Source: Zygnema cylindricum
Taxonomy: Eukaryota > Streptophyta > Zygnematophyceae > Zygnematales > Zygnemataceae
Assembly (NCBI GenBank): GCA_037447655.1
Contig: JBBHKE010002087.1
Location: 171,226-235,225 of the forward strand
DNA: 64,000 bases
Reading direction: 5' to 3'
In this document: one piece after another, positions 10,328 through 22,398 of the stretch
Position numbering within the stretch: the first letter of the stretch is position 1
Layout of the letters: each line of letters starts with the position of its first letter
Program-made: the position numbers and the translations under genes
The notes under the pieces: generated by a model
What the model was told of the DNA's origin: nothing
Database searches by the model: none
What the model saw: only the letters and a program-made list of their open reading frames with translations

Positions 10328-11399
10328 TGTTAAATTTGTGTATTTTCTAGGTCTGAATTTATTCTGTGTGTTTGTCATATGGTCTTGTCTAAGTCATCCA
10401 TACTTGTCGTAGTCACTGGAAGACAGAGATAGCCATGGCTGCCCCCATAGTCAAAAAAGAAGAAACAGGCAAAATCAGGCAGGAAAACTGATAGTTGGCC
10501 AATATGCTGCTCTAAACCGGATTTGATCCTGGGTCTATGGTTTGCTGTGTAGACGTGAGCCTTATCCAATAAGGCGTTACCGAAACGATACACGTGACGG
10601 GTTTCAAAGATATATAAACATTAACGCAACAGCTACTTAATAGCAGACTAACCAAAAGGAGCAATTCATGCATGTACGCGAATCTGAACCATGTAAAATA
10701 TGTTTTGATCGGACGGCCGGCATTATAGCCGCCACGCGAAGTGAGCTTTTGGCGGCATACGGAGATAGCGTCACGCGGTGCCACGTGGCGCCACATTATT
10801 TGATACCGGAGAAGATGGGAGGAGGAACCATGGCTTCCGATTTGACAGGTGTCACCTTGTAGACCTTGTCGTACAATGGACGTACAATAAGTACATCGCC
10901 CATTGTACCTTCTTGTACTTTATAGTGTTCCTATTGGACTAGGGTTTAGTAGTAGGTAGTCGTGAGTAGGCAAACCAAGACTTAGTAATATTTAGGTACC
11001 TCTCTCTCTAAGAGAGCTTGTAACTATAAAGGTCATCTTTGACCAGCCATAACTTAATGCTCGGGTGAGCAAATTCAGTGATTCTTTTTGCAGCGGACTC
11101 AGGGGAGTCCAATCTACACAAGGGTGTAGTCGGTCAGAGTCTTTGCGTGCCAGGGTGGCACTTATTCAGTGGGAAAGTCAAATTGGGGAATATTGTCCAA
11201 AACACATATTCAAGCTTTGCATTTTGTGGTGGAACTGAGCACACAGAAGGTCTTCTTTTCACAGGGGTGAAGGTATATTGGGGTTCTTATTGTCAAGGGA
11301 TCATTTATTTGGGTTTATATCAACTTGGAGTCGGCACTATCTAGATTAGCTTCTTTTGGATCTGCGAATTCTGTGGGCAATGGAGCCCATAGAATTTCA
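10328..11399 (+). repeat. 3' long terminal repeat
   Basis: Begins TGTTAAATTTGTG and ends GAATTTCA. It is one base longer than the 5' LTR (CTGAGC against CGAGC near 11235) and otherwise almost identical. It contains the second copy of the antisense tRNA-like block. Confidence 0.95.
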
Positions 11400-11503
11400 A
11401 TATTGATTATCGAGTACATAAAATTCGATATATATTGAATATCGGCAAATGGTCCTCGATACCCAACACCACCTACAATAGAAACGCCTACTTTTGAACT
11501 ATG

Positions 11504-12128
11504 GATAGAAGTTGTGACGAATCTGTACCTTCACATGGACGTGCGACGATCAAAGCCATTTCGTGAATTGAAGGTTTTTTCCTTTGGTTTTAATATCGGT
11601 ACGTTTGCCAAACGGAGGACTCTCCGTTAAAATGCAGCTTGGCCCTTTTTTGCAAGGATCACCATTGTCGGTGAATTAGGCCGACGTATCATTGTAACGG
11701 AGAGCCTTCTCACAGGGCAGAAAGTTGTGCCCTGCGAGCACTTTCCCTCAAAACAGAAAATTGACCAATAGAATTTCTATAAGGTTACCATTATTTGTTT
11801 TTTTTTCACGCTACAATCAAACGAGGGGCTCTCCGTTAGCATTCGAACTTTGACCTTTGACGGACTCCGCTTCCCCCGGTAGGCAATATATATTAGCTGG
11901 CAGGAGCCCGGAAGGAACCTATATTTTTAAAATGCGAAAGAAATGATCATTTAGTTCGAGTTTATTGTTCAGTACGGATTGAGAGCATTAAACACGATAT
12001 CTGTGACGACAAAAGGTGTACATCAATAGACGCGCGGCATACGTGGAAATGCTACCGTCGCGGTTGCATATAATTCTGGTCCGTAAAAAAAAAAGAACAT
12101 AAAAATCCAATGTGTGCGCAATATCTGA
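11504..12128. other. Unassigned interval
   Basis: Begins with the second GATAGAAG duplication. The pair CTCTCCGTTA and TAACGGAGAG (near 11622 and 11696, again near 11828) hints at decayed inverted repeats of another MITE. No coding potential is recognised. Confidence 0.3.
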
Positions 12129-13105
12129 GGGTATGTCCCCATGTAATCGGTACTTTGATATAGTATTTTGGAGCGTAGTGAGATTCTCCTTACTACTTTG
12201 AAGAGCGTCCCAATGTGCGAAAATAAAATCGGAACTTTGACATGTGATGGTTGTAGACGTAGGTACAACTTTGTGATGGTTGAAGACGACTTACGAAACT
12301 TCCGACAATTGGTGACGCCAACAAAAACAGCGCTAGTTGTAGACGTCAAGATTTTTGTAATTTTGTGACATTGTAAATGTTTGGGGTTTTGTGACATTGT
12401 GACGCCATGCTCACTTATGACAACGTCGACGTCACAAATTCAAGAACTTTCTGCCATGGCTATCCGATTTCGTTTTTTCGACTTTTCTCACTTGAATTGC
12501 CATAAAAATATACCTAAAGGTGGTCAAAATAATTATTTTTCAAATATCTTTCATATAACATCAATATTGTCGTGCCTCATTCTAAAAGGTGTGAGAGAAA
12601 AGCAATAGTGTGAGAGGGAGAGGGGAGAGGCGACGACGACAAAAAAATATGCAAAGGACCCATGAATGAAAGTGGAGGTCTAAGACCCTTGCAGATTTTT
12701 TTCCGTACATACTCGTTTTTTTTCTCGTACATACGCGTGCCGGGCAGTGAGAAAAATAACGAGTACTCTCCATCGTCCAATTTTTTTTCCATTTGTGTGG
12801 CGCGTGCGTGGGACGTTTTTCATTCGTTGTTTGGGTGATACTTTCCTTAAAATCCAGCCGCGAGGAGATTTTTGATGTAGATTTTTGACGTGCTAGATTC
12901 TCTTGCCCGTGGGTCGAAAAAAAGAAAACGCCAAAATACGTTCACATGATGGCAAACATGAAGTACATTCAAAGTATCGACTTGACGTTTAGTGTACTTT
13001 TAAAGAATTATTTTTTTGGTACGGCTAAAGTTATTCTCGTACGGAACTGCGTTTTGGGTGAAAACGAAAGAAAAAAGTCGATACTTTAATAAATGGGGAC
13101 ATACC
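12129..13105. mobile_element. Harbinger-like MITE, degenerate right end
   Basis: The left terminus GGGTATGTCCCCATGTAAT and right terminus AATGGGGACATACC are inverted copies. The duplication is not clean (TGA on the left, TTT on the right). The first half is related to 45990-46380, and the second half is the reverse complement of about 45441-45960. No gene. Confidence 0.55.
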
Positions 13106-13388
13106 TTTAGTCCGTACTCGTTCGGAAATTGTTTTAGCATAAATACGTAGACATGTCAACGTGACGCTTTATAATACACCATGTCTCATATTAGTGTTAA
13201 CAATACTGATTCGACGCCTTTAAATCTAGATCATCAAACCAACAAAGGATTAATAATTTAATATATTCCTTTACGTAATATAGGTACGGTTTAACTAGTG
13301 TCAGATACAATAATTTGCAATGTTTCAATGTAGTGGTCAAAATGTTGTCAATCCGTACTGTAATTGTTTGTTATTTCGTAAAGACTTA

Positions 13389-14439
13389 GGGCAATTTCCC
13401 ATGTATCCGAAACTTAGTCTTGTTACTTTGTTTTTTAGCGAATATTTTCCCTACTACTTTCAAAGCGTTCCGCTATAACGCAATTGAATCGTTACTTTGA
13501 GTAATGACAGATGTAGATGTGAGTGTAATTTGTGACAGTTGTAGACGACTACAAAACTTGCGACAATTGATGACGTTTACAAAATAGCGACTGTTGTAGG
13601 CGTGTAGTTTCGTGTGACACTATAGATGTTTAAGGTCTGCGACATTTTGATGTCATGCTCACTATGATAGCGTCGGCGTCACTAATTCCAAATCTTTCCG
13701 CCATGGTTTCCCAAATTTGTTTTTTTGTCCTTTCTCACTCTACTGGGCATTAAAATACGCCTAAAGACGATTAAAAGTATTTTTTTTCTACAGATCTTTC
13801 ATTTAATTCCATTATTTCATTTTTCCATTATAAGGATTATGAGATAGACGCGGTAGTGGGAGAAGGGGAGAGAAAGAGGCGCCTTCATGGACCTCGCTTT
13901 TGTGGAATGCGATCGGTTGCTCGAAAACCCTCCACGGCCCTTGCATGGAAAAAAAATATGTACAAGTTTAAAATGAAGAGTGGCTTTCTTTTTTGGTACT
14001 ACACGTATTGCAAAAAAAAACTAAAAAACCTTTGACGCGAATTCGACCATCATATCCTGGAAGGCGCCTTTCCAATACAAAAGCATACTTACAATGTGGC
14101 AATCTACACCTTCGCCATAAAGTACCTAAGCCTCAGATGCAACAAGAATCTCAAATGACGTGGAAAAAAAAATATTATTTCGCATATTGAAACTTTAGTT
14201 AAAATCACCTCGCGAGGTGATTTGAGTATAAGTTTGAAGACGAGTCGGAGGGACGCAAAAGTAAGTGGGTCGAAGCGCGTTAAACGACAAACGACAATAC
14301 ATTTGAAGTTTCAAGTTGACACAAATTGTATTGTGGTAATTTCATTTTCTTGGTACAGTTGTAGATATTATCGTTGCGGGCAAAGTTTTGGAGGAAAGCG
14401 ACAAGAAAAAACCCTTACCTTATCACATGGGAAAGTGCC
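13389..14439. mobile_element. PIF/Harbinger-like MITE (GGGCAATTTCCCATG subfamily)
   Basis: Left end GGGCAATTTCCCATGTATCC preceded by TTA (13386-13388); right end CACATGGGAAAGTGCC followed by ATTA. The central palindrome AAAATCACCTCGCGAGGTGA is near 14201. The overall order of blocks matches the copies at 4591 and 45968. Confidence 0.6.
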
Positions 14440-15656
14440 ATTACAAAAAAGTAAAAATAGTATAACACCTTTGCACGGTTCATACGATTTCAAACAATTT
14501 CGACGAGGAGAAGTACTATATTTTTTGTTTTTTTTTCTCTGTTTGCATCTAGTACGATTTTTTCTTTTGCAAGGGTCAAGAATTCACCGTCATTTCATGC
14601 AAAGGTGAGAAATTGATGACGTGGCCACTCCAACTTGCCCTCACATCCTCTCTCACATTGCCTCTAACTCAACCCTCACACTTACCATTTCACATTCTTT
14701 AGAAGGTGGCCATACATTGACTATTAGGGAGGGGGCGAAATTTATAAAGGGACGTATTATGACCTTTTGGTTCCTTTTGGGAATAAAGCATTGCAATCGA
14801 ATAACAATGGGGGAAAAAAAAAGAAAAATGGTTGTTTTACCAAAAGATTGTTTATTTCTCCAAGGTATGGGGAAAGAAGAAAGATGAGAGATTTAATATG
14901 CTCGGAAATTGCACAATAAGTGACCGGACAAGAGAGGCAAAGGCAAAGAAATCTCCTTCAACCATGAACACCACAAGGCTGGAAGGTTGTGTGTCTACGA
15001 TATCACAAGAAGACATGCAATGTCATAAGCAATCTAAAAAAAAGAAAGTGTGACAACACTGATTGTAGACGTGTACAACCGTCATAGGAAATGTCTACTT
15101 ATACAATCGGCACAAACTTAAAAGTAAACGATTTCGTTTTTTAGCATTGTGATAATTGAAAAATCGTGTATTGAGAATCTTCTCTATAATACAAAGTTAG
15201 TTAGCTAGGTTACTATTATATGAGGAGGCACCCTAACTATTGGCCCCTACTGCCATGCAGACCCTATTGGATTTCCTAATGTGGTCGCAACGAACCCACA
15301 CTGAATTCTTTTCCCAACTCCCATTCAGTATTTTCGGAACTCCAGTACCGTTTGGCCTCGAGTAACGTTCCTTTCATCAAGCCTAAAATCTAATGAATAA
15401 ATGAAACGTACAATCTTAAAAATATAAGCACTGTGTCGCTAAATTCGCACTTTGAAGATTTATGAATTTAGGGATTTTCTTTAAGGCCTGTTGTACATTC
15501 CACGTCTCTCGTCTGTCAGCCCGTCATGCGGTGGACTTACAAAATTGAAACATCTTTTTACTTTTTCTTACAAACGTCACCGAACGAAACTCGTCTCTAG
15601 CCTTAGATATTCGGTTTGCACGGCTCTCCACTCTCAAGTTTTTTTTATAGAGATTT
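14440..15656. other. Unassigned interval, no gene recognised
   Basis: Contains short open frames (for example 14621-14887) with no recognisable domain. Runs of A and C suggest old repeats. Nothing is supported here. Confidence 0.3.
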
Positions 15657-15765
15657 AGGGTGTGTCTCCATTTACTTAAAACTTAGGGGAATTACTTTGT
15701 TTTTTAGCGGAGATCCAGCGGAACCGGATTTCAAGTGTCCTTATGTGTAACAAAAAAGAGTTGTT

Positions 15766-17069
15766 TGAAATTATATGGGCTCCATTGCCACACAGAATTC
15801 GCAGATCCAAAGAAACTAATCTAGATAGTGCCGACTCCAAGTTTATATAAACCCAAATGATTCACCCCTTGACAATAAAAACCCCATTACAACTTCACCT
15901 CGTGAAATAAGACATTCTGTGTGCTCAGTTTCACCACAGAATGCAAAGTTAGAATATGAGTTTTGGATAACATTCCCCAACTTTCCCTTAGAAATGCAGC
16001 CATCTTAGAAAGCAAACACTCTAACAGACTACACCTCTGTGTAGCGTGGACTCCCCTGAGTCCGCAACAAAAAGAATCACTAAATTTGGTCAACTGAGTT
16101 GATAGTTATGGCTGGCCAAAGTTTGCCGTTTATACAAGATGCTCTCTGGGAGAGGCAGCTACCTACCTGAAATATTCTGAGTCCTAAAACCCATCTGTAA
16201 GCCTTGTAGTACTGAGGTACGAACCAATGACAAGACTGTAAAGTACATAAAGGTACAGGTGCCGATGTAGCTTTTGTACGACCATCGTACGACATGGCCA
16301 AAAAGTCGACACATGCCATATTCAGATTTGTTCCTATTATCCCCGGATTTCGTGCTACCAAATATTATCTCTCCGCGTGGCTCCAGGTCATGCCACGTTT
16401 GAAAAACGGTAGCGTACAAGAAAGTACAAGTGCCGGAGTACTTCCTGTACATACATTGTACGACATCGCCATAATGGGACATTTGTCGCATCAAGATTTG
16501 TTGTCTTCCGTTCCGGAGATTCCGTAAACCCGTATGATGTTGCCACGTATCATCTTGAGTGGCGACGTCTGCAAACTGCCAAATTGTCATTTCCGCGATA
16601 CCGACGCTAACCAGAGCCGTTTGATTTATATCGTCATTTAATACGGACCGTCGAAACAAATGTCCGTACTATTTGTTTCGTCCGGTACTAGAAGTACAAT
16701 TGTTTCTATATCCTATATGCCGTAATCCAGTTAAATGAAAGTCCCTAAATGTAATTATTGAAATATCTAGCAAACCGTATATGTCCTAGCATTAGTCTTA
16801 GACTATTGGATATGAATAACGGCTACACGTTACTTGACGGACGGTAGGTACCAGGATCTATTCTTAGGTCTGTCAAAATACCTTTTTGGTAAGCCTACCA
16901 AATCTGCACCCTGTCTCCATAGAGAGCCTAGGCAGCCATGGCTCTAGCTCCCTGTCCAACCTTCAATGACTACAACAAGTGTGGGGGCATGGTGAGGGGA
17001 GTTAGAGGCAGACCGCCTCAGCTCTTTTTCTATCCTAATACAAACCTAGAAAATACTCAAATATCAACA
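15766..17069 (-). mobile_element. Solo LTR of the copia-type family
   Basis: In window orientation it runs TGAAATTATATGGGC...ATATCAACA, the reverse complement of the LTR form TGTTGATAT...TTTCA. It is flanked by exact TTGTT at 15761-15765 and 17070-17074. The region near 16780-16890 carries the tRNA-like block, and ATAGAGAGCCTAGGCAGCCA is near 16919. There is no internal region. Confidence 0.9.
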
Positions 17070-17110
17070 TTGTTTACTTAAGGGTGTGACGATTGTATAT
17101 GTTGACAATG

Positions 17111-18325
17111 GTGTCATGCCGTAAGATGTCAGCAGGTATTGTGATTATATCGTGTACTAATTGATGTTTCGGTGACGTGACAGGTACATATTCGAAAGTA
17201 CAACTAGAGATTCGTACGGGACAAAGGTCGAAATATACTCTCGTACGGCACCACGGGAACACAATGTGAAATCAGCGTGGAACTGAACCACGGTACGGCA
17301 TCAGACGTCAGAAATTCAAACGGCTATAAACCTGACAGGTGTCTGAAGTCATGAACCCTTGGAGGTTCATGCATCATTTTTGCTTAGCTTAGGGAGGGTT
17401 TTTATCCTCGAGGTGTAGATGTAAGGCAGTCCGAGGCGGCCACGCAGCGGTCGTCTCTTGAAACTGGCAGCGTTTTAACATAGAAACCTGCCTGCTCAGA
17501 GACATGTAGGAATTAGTGTTTCCGTACGGATTAGTGAAAGCATAGGATAAATGCCATTTGGCGAGATAGGAACTTTTGCAAATTAAGTACGGGAATCCAA
17601 CATTGGAAGGTTGTCGTTTTCTGACAAGCATTATTCTCGGGATTTGTCGAACTCTACTGTTAGGGTTTCACCTAAATATTTAGTGACAGGCTAGTTTTTG
17701 AGTTAGGGTTTTTCCTTTTTCAGCCCATAGTTTCATGCTAGAAAATGTCTCTGAGCTTCTCCTTTTATTTGTATTAAGACCTTACCTAATCTACCGGCGC
17801 AAGCCAGCCTGCAAGGTTTCCCTCCAGACTATTTTCTACTTGCTGTGATTTGTGAATTGTGTCTGTGGACTTGGCGTTTTCTTGCTGTCTGGACGGTGAC
17901 CGCACGGGCTGGTACTCACCTTGTCTGGCCTTGGGGGAATGCCGGTTATCTCGGCTCTTTCATACGGCTAAGGAAGGGTTCTTACAAGCTGATTGGACTC
18001 CTGTAGGGAATATTGATGACTTTAGGGCCTAGTGGCTACTGTCGCAAATTGGGAATTCCATCCTTACTTACCTGATCTTGTTTTGTCTTTTATTTCCTTG
18101 CTAAGTCCATGTGTTCGGAATAATTTGTTTCTTTGAGCATATTCATTTGTTATTTCTTGCAGTATATATGTTTTGTCCTCCGATTGTGGTCACAAATACT
18201 GTACATATGTAATGGTCATTCATTTTCTGGTGTGTTTCGGCGACCCACGCGGGATGTGATGCATGCCATTCACGGTTGTACTGTCATGCACGACACATGC
18301 CATTCACGGTTGTACTGTCATGCAC
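17111..18325. mobile_element. Inserted element of unknown type, about 1.2 kb
   Basis: The flanking direct repeat is GACAATG (17104-17110 and 18326-18332). The related sequence at 47036 reads straight through TGACAATGCCCGTGACG, so this block is an insertion. Its right end has two perfect 34-bp tandem copies (18262-18295, 18296-18329). No transposase or LTR is seen. The exact boundary is ambiguous by a few bases because the tandem repeat overlaps the flank. Confidence 0.6.
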
Positions 18326-18329
18326 GACA
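18262..18329. repeat. 34-bp tandem repeat, two copies, subterminal
   Basis: Two adjacent identical 34-bp units start CATGCCATTCACGGTTGTAC and end CACGACA. They lie at the right end of the inserted element, like the subterminal repeats bound by transposases in several DNA transposon groups (inference). Confidence 0.85.
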
Positions 18330-19059
18330 ATGCTCGTGACGGCTGCCAACGTCTACAATTTGTGATGACGCACTGGATTGATCAAAATAGTTAGTGACCT
18401 CGCATAATTTTATGTGACATTTGTAGACATTTAACTTTTCAACCCTTTGTCCATAGATGTTGTCCATGGCTGACGCTGCCTTCCCTATACGGCTGCCTTT
18501 TTGGCTATGAATCTATGTTCCTATTTCATAAACTTAATCTCATATTTGATTTAATCACCATAAATTTAAGTTTTCTTTTCAACTCCTAGTGGATGCATTG
18601 ATTTTTTCATTCTTGTGTAAAGAAATAAAGATAATAAAGAAAGACAAATAAAAATAATTATAATAATCATAATAAAATTTGGCTTTAGAATAACGGATTT
18701 GCACAATAGATTAAGTGTGACGTAATAAAACCAATATAGGCATACTAATTAGATATTTATTTTGGTAATTGAGTTTTCTCGAGCTTCCCAACGGTCAGCG
18801 TAAAGTCGCCTCGTGAAAGGATGAGGAGTAGTGAATTTTGAAGGAGTGATGGAGTTTGAAGGAGAGAATGAGAGGCTGCGTGAGAGAGGCATTGTGTGCG
18901 GCTTGCTGGGGCGCCCTCAAAGATTTATCACGTTTTCGTCAAATGACATCGTAATTTTCGGACCCCTGGAATGAAAAAATATGTACTGAACGAAACGCGA
19001 CAAAGCAAAACAAATTGTGTACTTTGATGGACGCAAACGGACAAAACATAATGAAATAG

Positions 19060-19515
19060 CATAGTTCAAAAGTAGGTGGAAGTACACCCATACAATATAC
19101 CTATTGTACGCAAAAAATACAATATACCCATAAGACCCATATTGTATTGGCCGCAAAATGAAATAAAGTAGTAATAGGGTTCAGTTGCACATGGATCGAT
19201 AGAGAATTAAACGTCATCTCTAAATTTGAAAAAAAATCGGACAAACAAATATTTTTTTGTGAGTTTTGAGCGACTTTTTATTTAAATCGTTAGTTTTGGA
19301 CGATATGACGGTCGTTGATCAAAGTAGCGATCTAAAAAGATCACATGAAAAGCCCATAACACAACTTATGACAGGATTATCGTCAGATTTGGACGATCGG
19401 ACGGTCGTTGATCAAAGTAGCGACTTAAGAAGATCACATGAAAAGCCCAAAACACAACTTACGATAAAGGTGCTGACAAAAGGCCTACAATAGAAACGCC
19501 TGCTTTTTAACTATT
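19060..19515. mobile_element. hAT-like MITE (CATAGTTCAAAAG family)
   Basis: Begins CATAGTTCAAAAGTAGGTG and ends CTGCTTTTTAACTATT. The 8-bp duplication is TGAAATAG on the left and CGAAATAG on the right (one mismatch). The empty site is present near 47321 as ATAATGAATAGTGTACC. It is the short version of the element at 6098-11503. Confidence 0.75.
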
Positions 19516-19948
19516 CGAAATAGTGTACCTTTCCGTCGCTTGAATTCGTTTGAAATTTTTGTATTTTGTTTTACACGTGCGAATACGTGTTCCTATTTGT
19601 TTTTTCGGAAAAACTTTGTTTTAAAACACATCGTCCATGTGTTTTAAAGAAAAGTTTGAAGATGATGTTTTTTGGCGCGGCCGTGGGTCGAATAACTCAA
19701 GACGACAACATGTAGTACATCCTAAATTTGACGACGACGTAAAATGTACTTCTCCTTTTTTCGATATTTTTGTACGGTTGAAACTTACGCGGTACGGCTC
19801 TTAATTCTACATGAAAACGACAAAAAAAACCCTTACTTTGGCACATGGAGACACACCCTTATCCTTTTTAGTTTTTCTGCTAAAAATCGTTTAAGAGACG
19901 GGTTTGTCGTGACCTGTCTGATTACACAACAACTTGGAATTAGAGTTA

Positions 19949-21262
19949 GGGTAACCTTCCATCAAGCAAGAAGTGGGGTTGTTTACTGGAGAAAGTACCT
20001 TGCCGTACTAAGCCGTACGGTTTTTTTTTTTTTTAACAAAAGATGTTTACTAAAAAGTCGTTGAGGTTCTCCAGACTTCTTGGCTAAAACTACCACCGTC
20101 CGATTTTCAATTTTCGACGCAAACGTCCCTTGTTTTCAGTACCTGGCTAGTCTCCTCCGACTGTCCTCAGGAGGACACTTAGCGCTTACTAGACGCGTGT
20201 ATTGGTCCACTTGTAAAGTCAGCGTCGATCCACGACGGACGTGAAGTTATAAAGTTACATGTGGCAAATGGCTTGTACCTTCTGACATCAAAGCCACCCT
20301 GTTCGACGACAAAAAAAACTTGGTTGTAGGACATCACGCCACCTTCATAAATATGCGATACAGCGATAATACATTCACGTACAAATGGTACATTCTTGGA
20401 CATTCGTACAAACTTTAATTTTGAACGGTTTTTGTGGCCGCTGGTACGACAACAACCCTAAAAACGTTCAGATTGTACATTAGCATGACGCTACACCGCC
20501 AATCGCTATTAGCGTTGTGTACGCTAATCCCGTCCCGCTTTTTTTTGTTTTATTCTTAAATAGCGTAGTTTATTCTATTTTTTTCTTTATTCTATTTAGG
20601 GTTATATTCAGTACGTTGTCTCTTAAATAGAGTGGTGTACGGTCAGTGTCAGACCGTACATAAATGTACCTTTTTAAGTTAAAAATTACAATAAATTAGT
20701 TTTAGTAACCGCGGACGCATGAGAATGTGCGTTCTAAAAAGGAAAAAAAACCAGGTAGTAAAAAACCCAGCTCGCACATATTCGTCCGACAGCCGCGTTT
20801 CGACCGTGTGAATGTACGATTTGTGTACGATTTGTCTGATTTTGTACGGAAACTTATATTAGTGTAAGCATGTTTGTGACCGACATTTTTTTTTTCAAAG
20901 ATCCAAATTACCATAATCAAACAATTAGAATGTATGATTTTTTCCAAAAATTTCAAATTCTTAAATAGCGTACACCACGGTAATTATTTGTATACGCTAA
21001 TGAAACCTACACGCTAATAGCGATTGGCGGTGTACTAGATATTTTAATCGGCGTCTGCGCGTACACATATGCGGCTGCGCGTACACATATGCAGCTACGA
21101 TTTTGTCCTTATTGAAATGATGATGCCGACAGGATCCTACGTGGTACCAATCGCAATCTAACACCTCATTCACTGGCACGACCTGATGGAAGGGTGTTAC
21201 AAATATTACTGCCAGTAAACGTGTTTGTACGATTACTGGGAACGCCTGATGGAAGGTTACCC
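19949..21262. mobile_element. PIF/Harbinger-like MITE with nested CACCGC-family MITE
   Basis: Left end GGGTAACCTTCCATCA, right end TGATGGAAGGTTACCC, TTA on both sides (19946-19948, 21263-21265). The interior is interrupted at 20494-21032. No transposase is seen. Confidence 0.75.
20494..21032. mobile_element. MITE with TA duplication (CACCGC family)
   Basis: Begins CACCGCCAATCGCTATTAGC, ends GCTAATAGCGATTGGCGGTG, flanked by TA (20492-20493, 21033-21034). Inserted into the Harbinger-like MITE at 19949-21262. Confidence 0.8.
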
Positions 21263-21275
21263 TTATTAACTCTAA

Positions 21276-21976
21276 GAGCGTTGTTCCATTAGGCGGTCTC
21301 AGTAAACGTCAAAAATTCGTTTACTGAAGCGACCGTTCTATTGTGTCGGGTCAGTAACCGACATTTTTTTCGCGTATCACATTTTGATTGGTCCACGTTA
21401 TTTATGAATGCGTTTCTGGTAATCTTTACAGAATCTCTGACAACAAATTGTGACCACAGAGTTTTACCAACGAAGGTAAAAATTTACTCGTACGGCGTAT
21501 TGAATAGAATCTGTACGGGCAGACGAAACTTAAGATTTGTAAAAGCGTACGAAAATGTCAGAATGGTTAGTGGATGGCAACAGAAGCGTGAAACAATATC
21601 CTCCGTCAAAGATTTTCTTGCGGCTTCCGGTGGCCTCGCATCCTCCGTGGCGGAAGGCACATGTCATACGCGACGTGTACCCACCTGGTCGCGCGGTCGT
21701 CGTGGATATTTGTTCACTTTTCCACGAGGCGCGATGCCATTCGTTCAGGCGCTAAGAATTGACCTACTCCGGGTCATTTGTTGCGAACTGAAAGTGTCAG
21801 ACGATGGCGTATCCGATCATGCATCCGACGGTCCACGTTTACGCCCATAAATGTGGAGAATCAAATCCCTCATTCAGTAGGCTTGTTTTTCTGACATTTT
21901 TTTTTTGTACGGCACTGTACGAAACAGTACGGTTTTCTGTAAACAACGGCATATTTTCCCTAATGGAACCTCACCC
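21276..21976. mobile_element. PIF/Harbinger-like MITE (GTTCCATTAGGCGG subfamily)
   Basis: Left end GAGCGTTGTTCCATTAGG and right end CCTAATGGAACCTCACCC, with TAA on both sides (21273-21275, 21977-21979). About 85% or more of the interior recurs at 61062-61771. The 169-codon frame at 21341-21850 is not conserved in the second copy and is rejected as a gene. Confidence 0.75.
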
Positions 21977-21979
21977 TAA

Positions 21980-22398
21980 TAATGATGGGCGGTTGTGCAA
22001 TCTTTGTTACTGTACAAGCTGTACCATCGTATCTCTGTTCGCAGATGGTCTTTTTGGGGTTGCGTTGTACCGTTTTCTGGTCAACGAAGTTATTTGAATT
22101 TCTTCCCAAGTGCCAGTTATTTTGCGTGAAGTTTCGGCAGTAAGTGGGTAACCGTATTCAACCAAAGAGAACCTCAGTACTGTCTCGTGGATCCAGGCTG
22201 TCAACCATTATTCTCAAGCTCAGCTGATTATGCACTTGCGACAAATATGACGTCACATCTACGATAGTCCTAATCCAGCACGCTGAAATTGCTTGCAGCA
22301 GGCGTCATGCGTTATCCGAAAGCTGTCAAATTGAAATATTCGTCGATTGGAAATCTGTCGGAAACTACGTCACCTTCAACTTTGTAGGAATGACACAA
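21980..22398. other. Unassigned interval
   Basis: No terminus or gene recognised between two MITEs. Confidence 0.3.

Larger units (their letters stand above)
7258..11399 (+). mobile_element. Gag-only (TR-GAG-like) Ty1/copia-type LTR retrotransposon, recent insertion
   Basis: The 4,142-bp element has LTRs of 1,071 and 1,072 bp bordered by TG...CA and flanked by the exact 5-bp target duplication ATATT (7253-7257 and 11400-11404). A primer-binding site lies at 8330 and a purine-rich tract, AAGGGGAG, ends at 10327. The 2.0-kb interior encodes only Gag (with one in-frame stop) and a long acidic tail. No protease, integrase, reverse transcriptase or RNase H motif is present, so it must depend on an autonomous relative. 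It sits inside the hAT-like element 6532-11471. Solo LTRs of the same family are at 15766, 24778, 25472, 55681 and 57817. Confidence 0.9.
6532..11471. mobile_element. hAT-like element (TAGTGTTG-TATCG family), middle level of the nest
   Basis: Left end TAGTGTTGGGTATCGGG, right end CGATACCCAACACCA, flanked by exact CCTACAAT at 6524-6531 and 11472-11479. The native interior is rich in TATCGATA-like words such as TCGCGATATATCGCGATG. It is split by the LTR retrotransposon at 7258-11399. Relatives lie at 23634, 44080, 54803 and in an intron of the large gene. Confidence 0.75.
6098..11503. mobile_element. hAT-like MITE (CATAGTTCAAAAG family), outermost of a three-level nest
   Basis: The left end CATAGTTAAAAAGTAGGTG and right end CGCCTACTTTTGAACTATG are inverted copies. 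They are flanked by an exact 8-bp duplication GATAGAAG at 6090-6097 and 11504-11511, as expected for hAT transposition. A second copy without the large insertions is at 19060-19515. The interior holds two divergent tandem copies of a block containing GGACGATCGGACGGTCGTTG. No transposase is seen. Confidence 0.8.
15657..19859. mobile_element. Harbinger-like MITE (GGGTGTGTCTCCAT subfamily) carrying three later insertions
   Basis: Ends AGGGTGTGTCTCCAT at 15657 and CATGGAGACACACCCT at 19859; with the A/T counted in the target site, the duplication is TTA on both sides. A compact relative lies at 46903-47669. Aligning by eye to that copy gives the empty sites for the solo LTR (15766-17069), the element at 17111-18325 and the hAT-like MITE (19060-19515). 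Confidence 0.75.

Noticed and set aside
21341-21850. 169-codon open frame
   Set aside because: Lies wholly inside a Harbinger-like MITE; the second copy at 61062-61771 breaks the frame, and no domain is visible.
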